Below are positions 9,918 through 17,073 of a DNA stretch of 64,000 bases, in pieces. Position 1 is the first letter of the stretch, and each line of letters starts with the position of its first letter. Under the pieces are notes generated by a model. The model was not told where the DNA came from, searched no databases, and worked only from the letters and a program-made list of their open reading frames with translations. A program made the translations under genes and the position numbers. Location: positions 1 through 64,000 of the IMG/VR virus record IMGVR_UViG_3300034073_001700; one strand, 5' to 3'. This DNA is from a virus.

Positions 9918-10574
9918 TTAATATTTATTGTGATCATAAAAGCCTTTAACCTTTATGAATCCAACTAAGACGTATCTTATTGGGCCTGCTCCTACATGCC
10001 TAACTCCATGCTCATATTCCTCATTACCTGGAAATATAAGTAGTTCCCCTGGCTTTGGGCGTACATCTAAATTCTTATTTTTAAAAAATAAAGTACCTTC
10101 AGTGTAGTCGTCATTAAGGTAAAGAATAGCAGCATATCTAATAGAAGGATCTGTATGCTGATCTGTATGAGATTTTAACTGTACCCCCTCTTGCATTCTT
10201 TGCAATGTAGCAAAACCAGTTAATTGTAAATCTTTATGATTTATCTCAATAAGTCTGTGCATTCTTGCTTGTAGTTTGCCAGATATGGGATAGTTGCCAA
10301 TGCTAAGATTTTTGTCATCCCAATCTTTTGTAATCTCGTATTTTCCTTCTTTAACTAAATTTTCTACATCATCTCTACCAAACTTTTCTAGGCAAAACCT
10401 GGCAAGACTTGCTCTATATGCTTCAAACCAAACTTCTTCTGGTGTTGCTTCAATAATATCTAAAATTTCCTGCAGTTCATCCTTCGATATAAAATCATGG
10501 ACAACAAGTATTTCTTCTTGAACTATGTCTGTCTTAAAACCAGCATCTTTAAACTCTTGTTCTAGAAATAGCAT
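9918..10574 (-). CDS. Fe(II)/2OG oxygenase (copy B)
   Basis: 218 residues. Iron triad H136-T-D138 and H189, with R200 as the likely 2OG-binding residue; core strand AAILYLNDDYTEGTLFF and turn PKPGELLIFPG. An N-terminal ~120-residue helical part differs from copies A and C, so the paralogs share only the catalytic half. The start is one base from the stop of copy C, indicating coupled translation. Substrate unknown; likely a protein or small-molecule hydroxylase. Confidence 0.87.
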   Translation of the reverse strand: MLFLEQEFKDAGFKTDIVQEEILVVHDFISKDELQEILDIIEATPEEVWFEAYRASLARFCLEKFGRDDVENLVKEGKYEITKDWDDKNLSIGNYPISGKLQARMHRLIEINHKDLQLTGFATLQRMQEGVQLKSHTDQHTDPSIRYAAILYLNDDYTEGTLFFKNKNLDVRPKPGELLIFPGNEEYEHGVRHVGAGPIRYVLVGFIKVKGFYDHNKY

Positions 10575-10575
10575 A

Positions 10576-11319
10576 TCAATTCTCCACCTTGTATTTATTT
10601 CCTTGTTGATCTATTTTATATCCATTTTTTAACAATTCTTGCCATTCGGCTCTTTCAACCTCTTGCTTGGCCCTTGTTTCTTTCATCTCTTCTGCCCAGG
10701 CATCTCTTAGTTCTTGTGGATACGCATCTTCTTCTCTGTCATCCCAGAAAGAGCCAATAGTATATCTAGTACCGCTTTCTATTAGAGTTACCTCATGCAT
10801 ATTGTTAAACCCGCCATCAAAAGCGGCAAGCATACCTACCTGTGGTTTAATAGTTATATTTTGACTTGGAAATTGTAATAGACCGCCATCAAAGTTATCA
10901 TTTAGGTATAAGAATGCAGCGTATCTACTTCTAGTAAAAGCACCAGAGTTGCCGTGTTCATCTGTGTTGTCTGAATGAATTCTTGCATATGCTCCTGGCT
11001 CCCACTTTTGCGTGTGATATCCAATCTGACAAATTATTTTTGGATCAAGATCGTGAACAGATGCAACTGCATTTATAATTCCTTGCTTTATTTGTGAGAA
11101 TATGTTTGATGGTAAACCTTCGGCAATTACATGTTCATCATTGTCTTGAGGAAGAACAGAAGAATATGATTCATAAAAAGAAATTGGCATCCATTGGATT
11201 GTTTTGAGTTCTGCATGCTTATCTAATACCTTTATAAGTTTTGCAGAGGTTTCTGCATCAATAAAGTTTTCATAAAGAACTATGTCCTTGGTTACTCTAT
11301 TTTTATTTTCTAAATTCAT
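10576..11319 (-). CDS. Fe(II)/2OG oxygenase (copy C)
   Basis: 247 residues. H115-S-D117 in ARIHSDNTD and a distal H in MHEVTLIESGTRYTIGSFW with Arg ten residues on; core strand AAFLYLNDNFDGGLLQF. The C-terminal ~45 residues after the catalytic core are charged and helical (EELRDAWAEEMKE type), a tail absent from the other copies. The start overlaps the stop of copy D (ATGA). Fold assignment is firm; substrate is unknown. Confidence 0.87.
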   Translation of the reverse strand: MNLENKNRVTKDIVLYENFIDAETSAKLIKVLDKHAELKTIQWMPISFYESYSSVLPQDNDEHVIAEGLPSNIFSQIKQGIINAVASVHDLDPKIICQIGYHTQKWEPGAYARIHSDNTDEHGNSGAFTRSRYAAFLYLNDNFDGGLLQFPSQNITIKPQVGMLAAFDGGFNNMHEVTLIESGTRYTIGSFWDDREEDAYPQELRDAWAEEMKETRAKQEVERAEWQELLKNGYKIDQQGNKYKVEN

Positions 11320-12077
11320 GAATTTCTCCTTATACCATTTTCTGGATCCCAGGCTTTTATTGATTCATCATCTGGAAAAATTCTATAATACTCCTTATTA
11401 AAGTCTGGTTTTACATCACCAGTATGCTCTAAAATTTCCCAGAAGAATGGACAAGTATATCTAATGCCATTTTTAATTTTAGTTACGCCGTGAACGTAGT
11501 TCATATCTCCTGGAAAGAAATATGCGGACCCTCTTTTAGGTTTAAATTGTATTCCTTGGTTTGGGAAATATAACTCTCCACCCTCATAATCGTCATTAAT
11601 ATAAAACAAACTTGCTATATCATAATTTGGAAAATCGTTTGGCGTACCTGCATCTGCACCTTGATGTAGTTCTTTATCTGCATGAGGCATCTGGAATTGT
11701 CCTGGATTCCATTTTACAATTGTTTGTCCTGTAGGCTGAACCTTTACATTAAAAAATTTTTCAATTACTGGTTGTAACTTATTAAATAGGCCAACTATAA
11801 CTGGGACAATATTGGGATCATTCTTATTAAGTGATGGGGCGCTTGCAACTCTATCTTTCCAGTATTCTGCGTCATATATTACTGTACCGTTTTCATTTTT
11901 GTGACTTTCTGTAACGTCCCATATAGTAATACTTCTTGCTGCTTTATCTAAAAAATCTACTTCTTCCTGAGTCATAAAATTTTCTAATTCAACAATATTT
12001 TCTGGACCGTGACCAAAAAATCCAGAGGGTGTGCTTGATGGTTTTCTGAATACTGTTACGGCATCTTCTGGTTTCAT
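11316..12077 (-). CDS. Fe(II)/2OG oxygenase (copy D)
   Basis: 253 residues. H132-A-D134 (MPHADKE), core strand ASLFYINDDYEGGELYFP, turn KPKRGSAYFFPG and distal H in VHGVTKIKNGIRYTCPFFW with Arg ten residues later. Close to the prolyl 4-hydroxylase alpha-subunit pattern. It starts its own transcript: TATAAT lies 7 nt before the ATG, with no ribosome site, so the mRNA is probably leaderless. Copies C, B and A follow in tight order. Confidence 0.88.
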   Translation of the reverse strand: MKPEDAVTVFRKPSSTPSGFFGHGPENIVELENFMTQEEVDFLDKAARSITIWDVTESHKNENGTVIYDAEYWKDRVASAPSLNKNDPNIVPVIVGLFNKLQPVIEKFFNVKVQPTGQTIVKWNPGQFQMPHADKELHQGADAGTPNDFPNYDIASLFYINDDYEGGELYFPNQGIQFKPKRGSAYFFPGDMNYVHGVTKIKNGIRYTCPFFWEILEHTGDVKPDFNKEYYRIFPDDESIKAWDPENGIRRNS

Positions 12078-12085
12078 AATAATAA

Positions 12086-12568
12086 TTATATCACAGGATG
12101 ATAATCCTGAGCCTTTACCTTTATGCCTAAATTATCAAAAAACCTTTCAATATTAAATCTCCAGTTATCTCTTCCAAAAGATGCTCCTATTCTTATACAT
12201 AAAATTTCAAAATCTTCTTCTGGCAGTTTATCTTTAATTTGTAAAAGTGCATTGGTTACATCTATATAATTTTGCCTAACAAAAGATGGGTCCCCTGCCT
12301 GATTTCTTTTAAATACCTTGGTATTAACTTTTCCAGACGGCTCATATAGAGATACTGTTAAATAATTTTTAGCAAAACCAGCATCCTTATACATCTCATA
12401 TCCAGCAACTGCATCTACAACATTATCAAAAGATATTATTGATCTTGCTGGGGATTCTCCGTCTCTTGATACAGCAATAATATAATGAGAAACTTTTCCC
12501 AACTTTGCATTCTGTAAATACTCTTCTATCATATCTTGATGGTTTGGCCTAAGTTCGTTACTCATCAT
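12086..12568 (-). CDS. Unknown protein sharing a domain with the small gene at 41447
   Basis: 160 residues, not recognised. Residues ~25-90 (HYIIAVSRDGES, VDAVAGYEMYKDAGFA, LTVSLYEPSGKVNTK) line up with the whole 71-residue product at 41447-41662, which suggests a compact alpha/beta module present as single-domain and extended forms. The C-terminal ~60 residues are helical. Its ATG overlaps the stop of the DUF6065-like gene upstream. The context, between oxygenase copies, hints at a shared pathway but nothing in the sequence names it. Confidence 0.7.
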   Translation of the reverse strand: MMSNELRPNHQDMIEEYLQNAKLGKVSHYIIAVSRDGESPARSIISFDNVVDAVAGYEMYKDAGFAKNYLTVSLYEPSGKVNTKVFKRNQAGDPSFVRQNYIDVTNALLQIKDKLPEEDFEILCIRIGASFGRDNWRFNIERFFDNLGIKVKAQDYHPVI

Positions 12569-13272
12569 ATACCCGAATTATCAATAACAGAAAGTTTTAA
12601 TGTCTTTACCTCATGCTGACCTACAGACTTTCCAGTTTCATCAACTGCTTCTCTGTACCAATCAGTCCATTGACCAGAAGAGTTAAGTACTTGTGCTGCT
12701 TCTCCGTAACTTATATTTGCCTTTTCCCTTATTCTATCTGGATCCTTATAAGCAACTATATTAATTACTGTATTGTTTAGTGCGGTTAAGGAAATTGGAA
12801 TAATAGTCGCAACTGGAGTTCCTGCTTTAATTATTGTTTCTTCATTTGCCTTTTTTGCTTTTAGTGCAAGCGGAAGAGGATTATCATAAAAAGATGTACT
12901 AATAAGGTTTGACATTGTTTCAAATTCATCATTAAAATAATTTACAGGATTGATTGTTAAAATACTAACATCTGGGTCTGTTCTAAATACCAGCGATGTG
13001 TTTAAACTAATTGAAGATTGTCCTCTTCCAGAATAAGAGTTATCTGGACTTTTAATTTTTACATGTTGGTCTGTTTGATCATTAATTCCATCCCAGGTAA
13101 AAACTATATCCTTTTTACATGATAGGTACCAGCCAACAACGTTTGCTTGTGTTACTGGAAAACACCTATATGCATGATTTTCAGATGTTGCATCCATCCA
13201 ATCCCTTTTAATCGACATTGGTGTGATGTCAAACTGACAGCCGAACATCTTTTCAACTGTTATGTTGTACAT
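12565..13272 (-). CDS. DUF6065-like protein (copy 1)
   Basis: 235 residues. The pattern HAYRCFPVTQANVVGWYLSC then FTWDG, and later AGTPVATIIPI, fits the uncharacterised DUF6065 family, which I recall but cannot search. The start is the ATG at 13272 overlapping the stop of oxygenase E (TAATG); a GTG five codons earlier is inside that gene. It has a sister at 13964-14758 with the same plan. The alternation oxygenase F, DUF, oxygenase E, DUF suggests a functional pairing with 2OG enzymes. Confidence 0.65.
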   Translation of the reverse strand: MYNITVEKMFGCQFDITPMSIKRDWMDATSENHAYRCFPVTQANVVGWYLSCKKDIVFTWDGINDQTDQHVKIKSPDNSYSGRGQSSISLNTSLVFRTDPDVSILTINPVNYFNDEFETMSNLISTSFYDNPLPLALKAKKANEETIIKAGTPVATIIPISLTALNNTVINIVAYKDPDRIREKANISYGEAAQVLNSSGQWTDWYREAVDETGKSVGQHEVKTLKLSVIDNSGI

Positions 13273-13955
13273 TATTCGTTTTCCCACTTTGGGTCATACA
13301 TATCTGGAGTATGATACTTTTTACTATAATCGAGCATTGTAACAATTGAGTATTTTGTTCCAGAGTTAACTGGCATAGCCTGATGAGGATACATATAGTT
13401 TGATGGAAATATATAAAGATCTCCAGCCTTTGGCTTTATGTTTAATCCTTGTAATCTAAAGTAAAGTTCTCCACCATCGTAATCATCATTAATATATGCC
13501 ACTAGTGAAACTGTACAGTTATACGAATATCCGTGATCATGATGCTCTTTAAAATGTTGACCTGGACCATATTTAATAAAGTTAAAAGACTCCCAATATT
13601 TTAATGGCATAATATTGTAGTCTCTCCTATAATCCTCAACTGCTGGAGCCTGTACATCATATACATCTTGCCAAATACTCTGAAGTAATTTAGAATCATT
13701 GCTTGTATCATGCTCTATATCTGTTTTCTTAAATTTAAAATCGTAGCAGTCACGATAATCTGGCATTAGTTGCTTATACCCAACATAGGCTGGAAGCCAG
13801 TGATATATCTTTCCATCTGATGACAATTCGCCCCAAGGTGCTGGTTCACCCAAAATACCTTCTAGTCTATTAATAATATCTAACTCTGGTTTAATTACAT
13901 TTCTATATACCGTAATACCATTTCCAAGGCTTTCTTTATTAGTCCAAGTTGTCAT
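13272..13955 (-). CDS. Fe(II)/2OG oxygenase (copy E)
   Basis: 227 residues. H138-H-D140 in FKEHHDHGYSYN, core strand VSLVAYINDDYDGGELYF, turn KPKAGDLYIFPS and distal H in PHQAMPVNSGTKYSIVTM with Lys ten residues later. It is closest to copy F, sharing the HDHG/HADHG stretch followed by YNCTVS. AGGAG precedes the ATG by 6 nt. It sits between two DUF6065-like genes and overlaps the downstream one by a base. Confidence 0.88.
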   Translation of the reverse strand: MTTWTNKESLGNGITVYRNVIKPELDIINRLEGILGEPAPWGELSSDGKIYHWLPAYVGYKQLMPDYRDCYDFKFKKTDIEHDTSNDSKLLQSIWQDVYDVQAPAVEDYRRDYNIMPLKYWESFNFIKYGPGQHFKEHHDHGYSYNCTVSLVAYINDDYDGGELYFRLQGLNIKPKAGDLYIFPSNYMYPHQAMPVNSGTKYSIVTMLDYSKKYHTPDMYDPKWENE

Positions 13956-13963
13956 TGCTACTC

Positions 13964-14758
13964 CTATTTATACTCTCTTCTTGTCCAAACCTTATCTTTA
14001 TATACCCCGCCATCTGGCTGACGATAAAAGTTTGCGTTATCTACTATTTTAGCATACATCGTTGATGAGTCTAAAATATCAATTTCATGACCCCAGTTTT
14101 CTCTTTTAAAGGGAAGTATTTGTAGATAAGGTGTTCCAGCAGGAATTGTTCCTTCCCACCCATCTATAATAAAGAATGGAAAACTACCCAAAAGTTCTAC
14201 TTTATCTGAATCTACAACACCAGTTGTATTCATAAATGGCAGATCAAACCTATTCATAGGTGTCATAAATAAAGCGCTATATCCTTCTGGAAGTTTTAAT
14301 CCCCAATCTGGCATCCATGCAAAATGATTTTTATAGTGTCCAATGGGATGTTCAAACTGTGGCATTGGAGGCCTTACTGTACAAAAATCTGCGTACATGG
14401 GATTTTCAACCTTTACATCTAAATACCCTGCGCTATTTTTTGTAAATGTTAGGTCACATGGAGTTTTAAATACATACCCAGTAATAAAAGCATCCATGAT
14501 TGCTGGACAGGCTTTCCATGTTGGGATCATTCCGTAGTCATCTGTTGTTCCAGATTTTGGAAAAGGACAAATGCTTGGTGGGGCCTTATAGTATTCACCA
14601 TTTGGCATTTTAGCAAATCTGTCTGCATCCTTATACCATTGAGGCATTTCTTTTTGTGTTGGAACTGGTACAGATTTACTTTCTTTTGTTAGCCATGGTC
14701 TGTATGACTTAAATACTATAGGGTTATACTCAATATCCACCCTTATGTCCCAACTCAT
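13964..14758 (-). CDS. DUF6065-like protein (copy 2)
   Basis: 264 residues. Same outline as the 12565-13272 product: a CPAIMDAFITGYVFKTPCDLTF segment where copy 1 has the GWYLSC/FTWDG stretch, then PMPQFEHPIGHYK, and a late IPAGTPYLQILPFKREN matching the AGTPVATIIPI of copy 1. Probably beta-rich. The ATG lies 29 nt inside oxygenase F in another frame, so the two are coupled. No catalytic residue can be named. Confidence 0.65.
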   Translation of the reverse strand: MSWDIRVDIEYNPIVFKSYRPWLTKESKSVPVPTQKEMPQWYKDADRFAKMPNGEYYKAPPSICPFPKSGTTDDYGMIPTWKACPAIMDAFITGYVFKTPCDLTFTKNSAGYLDVKVENPMYADFCTVRPPMPQFEHPIGHYKNHFAWMPDWGLKLPEGYSALFMTPMNRFDLPFMNTTGVVDSDKVELLGSFPFFIIDGWEGTIPAGTPYLQILPFKRENWGHEIDILDSSTMYAKIVDNANFYRQPDGGVYKDKVWTRREYK

Positions 14759-15446
14759 TAATATCAGTCATGATTACGACACAATACTTTGTACCGCTCT
14801 TCATCGGAAGAGACGCATGCTCATAAATGTAGTTAGATGGGAAGACGGCGATATCTCCTACTTTTGGAGTAAGTGTATAACCGTCAAGTCTTGGAAATTG
14901 TATCTCTCCACCTTCATAATCATCGTTTATATAGATTACTGCTGAAACTGTGCAGTTATATGCTGGTCCATGATCTGCATGTATGTTAAAGTGCTTTCCT
15001 TCACCTTCATACTTAACAAAGTTAAATGCTTCATAATAAATAACATTAATGCCCCAATAACGTGCATAATCATCAATACAATATTTTAACTTTTGATAAA
15101 TTTCTTCATGTAAGTCTATTAACTCTGCATTAAGATCATCTCGTGGTCCAAGATTTTCTTGCTTGTACTTAAAATCTACACAGTCCCTTGCTCTCTTTAT
15201 TGGGGTTGTAGAGTTAGTTACCTGTGCCTCTGACCAACTGTATCTTTTTGTACCGTCTAAATTTGATTCAAGAGTTTTAATATATCTATCTGCATCTTCT
15301 TTATTAAATACATTTCTATATATATTTAATCCAAGTCCAGGATTTTCAACAACTATGCCATTAGGCAAAGTTTTTGCAGGATACCTGTTTGATGCTGTTT
15401 CTGATCTATCTTTTGTAAACCAAGGATTTTGATTTTCATCGTACAT
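14730..15446 (-). CDS. Fe(II)/2OG oxygenase (copy F)
   Basis: 238 residues. H156-A-D158 (NIHADHGPAYN), core strand VSAVIYINDDYEGGEIQFP, turn TPKVGDIAVFPS and distal H in YEHASLPMKSGTKYCVVIM with Lys ten residues on. Paralog of copy E with a longer N-terminus. First oxygenase of the leftward block and the one with the longest overlap into its downstream neighbour (29 nt). Confidence 0.88.
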   Translation of the reverse strand: MYDENQNPWFTKDRSETASNRYPAKTLPNGIVVENPGLGLNIYRNVFNKEDADRYIKTLESNLDGTKRYSWSEAQVTNSTTPIKRARDCVDFKYKQENLGPRDDLNAELIDLHEEIYQKLKYCIDDYARYWGINVIYYEAFNFVKYEGEGKHFNIHADHGPAYNCTVSAVIYINDDYEGGEIQFPRLDGYTLTPKVGDIAVFPSNYIYEHASLPMKSGTKYCVVIMTDINELGHKGGY

Positions 15447-15458
15447 GCTGTCTCTTTT

Positions 15459-15905
15459 CTATTGTTCTACAGCGACAAATCTTGTTCCATCCCAGCCATA
15501 AGTTTCTCCAACGAATACTATTTGGTCATTTGGAATTTTTACAAGCATAACATCGCTACTAAATGCTGCAGCAAATTTTAATGAATTAGGGCTGTCGTCA
15601 CCAACTATTACACTTGCCACTATTTTATTATCAGAAATAAAAGAATATTTTTTCTTATCTAACCAAAAAGACTCATCCGCTCTTGTTGCTTCGTCCACTT
15701 GATGTCCTCCAGAAAAAGAAGTGCCATTCCAGACTGCTCCATTTGAGGCATCATATTTATATTGTGTTGTCTCCATTCCAATAATTGGAAGACCACTATC
15801 TAAGGCATCGTCTATTAATTTTGCTTTTTCTGGCATAGAGTCATAATTAAATAATGAAAAAACATCCCAAGAGGTATCACCACTTTTTACTAATGCTGCG
15901 TACAT
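15459..15905 (-). CDS. Small virion-type protein ending in a WDGT motif
   Basis: 148 residues, not recognised. The C-terminus GETYGWDGTRFVAVEQ resembles the end of the 68-residue product at 29369 (GWNWDGTNFTPP), a motif common at the ends of small phage tail-associated proteins. An NGAVWNGTSFSG repeat of the same kind lies mid-protein. It has a good ribosome site (AAGGAGAATAT). Tail or fibre-assembly function is a guess from context. Confidence 0.65.
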   Translation of the reverse strand: MYAALVKSGDTSWDVFSLFNYDSMPEKAKLIDDALDSGLPIIGMETTQYKYDASNGAVWNGTSFSGGHQVDEATRADESFWLDKKKYSFISDNKIVASVIVGDDSPNSLKFAAAFSSDVMLVKIPNDQIVFVGETYGWDGTRFVAVEQ

Positions 15906-15981
15906 ATATTCTCCTTTATACTTATCAGTATATCATAACTTTTAATGAGGGTACATTTTTTAGATATACCCTCATTATTTT

Positions 15982-17043
15982 TTAGCAACAACAGTTACTG
16001 CAAGGGCATCGCCAGCAATATGTTGCAGAACACTGACATTGTGCTCCTGGTGTTGGTGCTGGTGCAAAAGATGGGAAGAATGGTGGGAAGAATGGGAAGA
16101 ATGGGAAGAACGGGAAGTACGGTGGGAAGAACGGGAAGAACGGGAAGAATGGGAAGAAAGGTGGGAAGAACGGGAAGAATGGGAAGAATGGGAAGAAAGG
16201 TGGGAAGAACGGGAAGAATGGGAAGAATGGGAAGAAAGGTGGGAAGAATGGGAAGAATGGGAAGAATGGGAAGAACGGTGGGAAGAATGGGAAGAATGGG
16301 AAGTATGGAAAGAATGGAGGGAAGAATGGGAAAAACGGAAAGAATGGGAAGAATGGCGGGAAGAATGGGAAGAACGGCGGGGTAGTTGTAACAGATCCAG
16401 TTGTAGATCCATCAGATGTACCATTAGCATTAATAGCAACAACTGTATAAGTTTGAGATCCTGGAGATGCTCCAGGGTCATTAGCATCATATGATGTTGC
16501 TGAGGCTGAAATACCAGTATAACTTGATCCATCTGAACCAGTAATAGTAAATGATGTTAATGCAGAGCCACCATTTTGATTTCCAGTATAAGCAGACCAA
16601 GTAATTCTATTTGTATTGGCAGATAACGCTGAAGCGCTAACATTTTGTGGGTTTAATGGTTTTGTAGTTACCGTAACTGACCCTGATACGGTATTAGGGG
16701 TTTTTGCTGATCCAGAAGCATTCTTTGGGGTAATGGTAAAAGTATAAGATACTCCAGAGGCTAAACCTTCAAAAGTATAACTTGTTGATGTTGTATTTGC
16801 AGTATAGGTTGAAGGGGTGGTGGTTATGTCATAACTTGTTGCTGGTGGAGATGTTTCTGGCAAGGACCAAGATAAACTAACTGCTCCACCAGTTCCTGCT
16901 GCAGTAGCAGAAGAAGTTTTTGCAGTTTCCAAATATGGTCGATTTGAACCCACATTTGTTGCTGTTAAATTAGTAACATTAAGTGGTTCCAAAAAGTTAT
17001 CTTGTGCTGAGGACTTAATACCCCTTTTCTTTGCTTGTGCCAT
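15982..17043 (-). CDS. Fibronectin III protein with (FFP)n repeats and a Cys-rich tail
   Basis: 353 residues in three parts. Residues ~45-220 hold two fibronectin type III-like domains (VSLSWSLPETSPPATSYD and NRITWSAYTGNQNGGSALT strands). Residues ~220-327 are almost only Phe and Pro, in 13-residue units of the form PFFPFFPFFPFFP, six full units plus partial ones, with rare Tyr. The last ~18 residues carry eight cysteines in QCQC, YCWRCPC and CCC clusters. No signal peptide or membrane helix. Likely a virion surface or fibre protein; the FFP block has no function I know of. Ribosome site GGAGAG before the ATG. Confidence 0.8.
   Translation of the reverse strand: MAQAKKRGIKSSAQDNFLEPLNVTNLTATNVGSNRPYLETAKTSSATAAGTGGAVSLSWSLPETSPPATSYDITTTPSTYTANTTSTSYTFEGLASGVSYTFTITPKNASGSAKTPNTVSGSVTVTTKPLNPQNVSASALSANTNRITWSAYTGNQNGGSALTSFTITGSDGSSYTGISASATSYDANDPGASPGSQTYTVVAINANGTSDGSTTGSVTTTPPFFPFFPPFFPFFPFFPFFPPFFPYFPFFPFFPPFFPFFPFFPFFPPFFPFFPFFPFFPPFFPFFPFFPFFPPFFPFFPFFPFFPPYFPFFPFFPFFPPFFPSFAPAPTPGAQCQCSATYCWRCPCSNCCC
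16063..16385. repeat. 39-bp tandem repeat coding for PFFPFFPFFPFFP
   Basis: The plus strand is an almost pure purine tract of GGGAAGAAY blocks, with GGTGGG at unit borders; one unit is 39 bp. Third-position differences between units (AAT/AAC, occasional TAC) show that the repeat is old enough to have diverged but keeps the amino acids. Such homopurine tracts can slip in replication and form triplex structures. Confidence 0.85.
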
Positions 17044-17073
17044 CTTGCTCTCCTTTGTCTATACTGAATTCTG

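Noticed and set aside
15945-16532. Open frames on both strands across the purine repeat (Arg/Gly-, Glu/Trp- or Ser/His-rich)
   Set aside because: They are frame shadows of the FFP repeat: a 39-bp tandem repeat stays open in several frames. No start signals.
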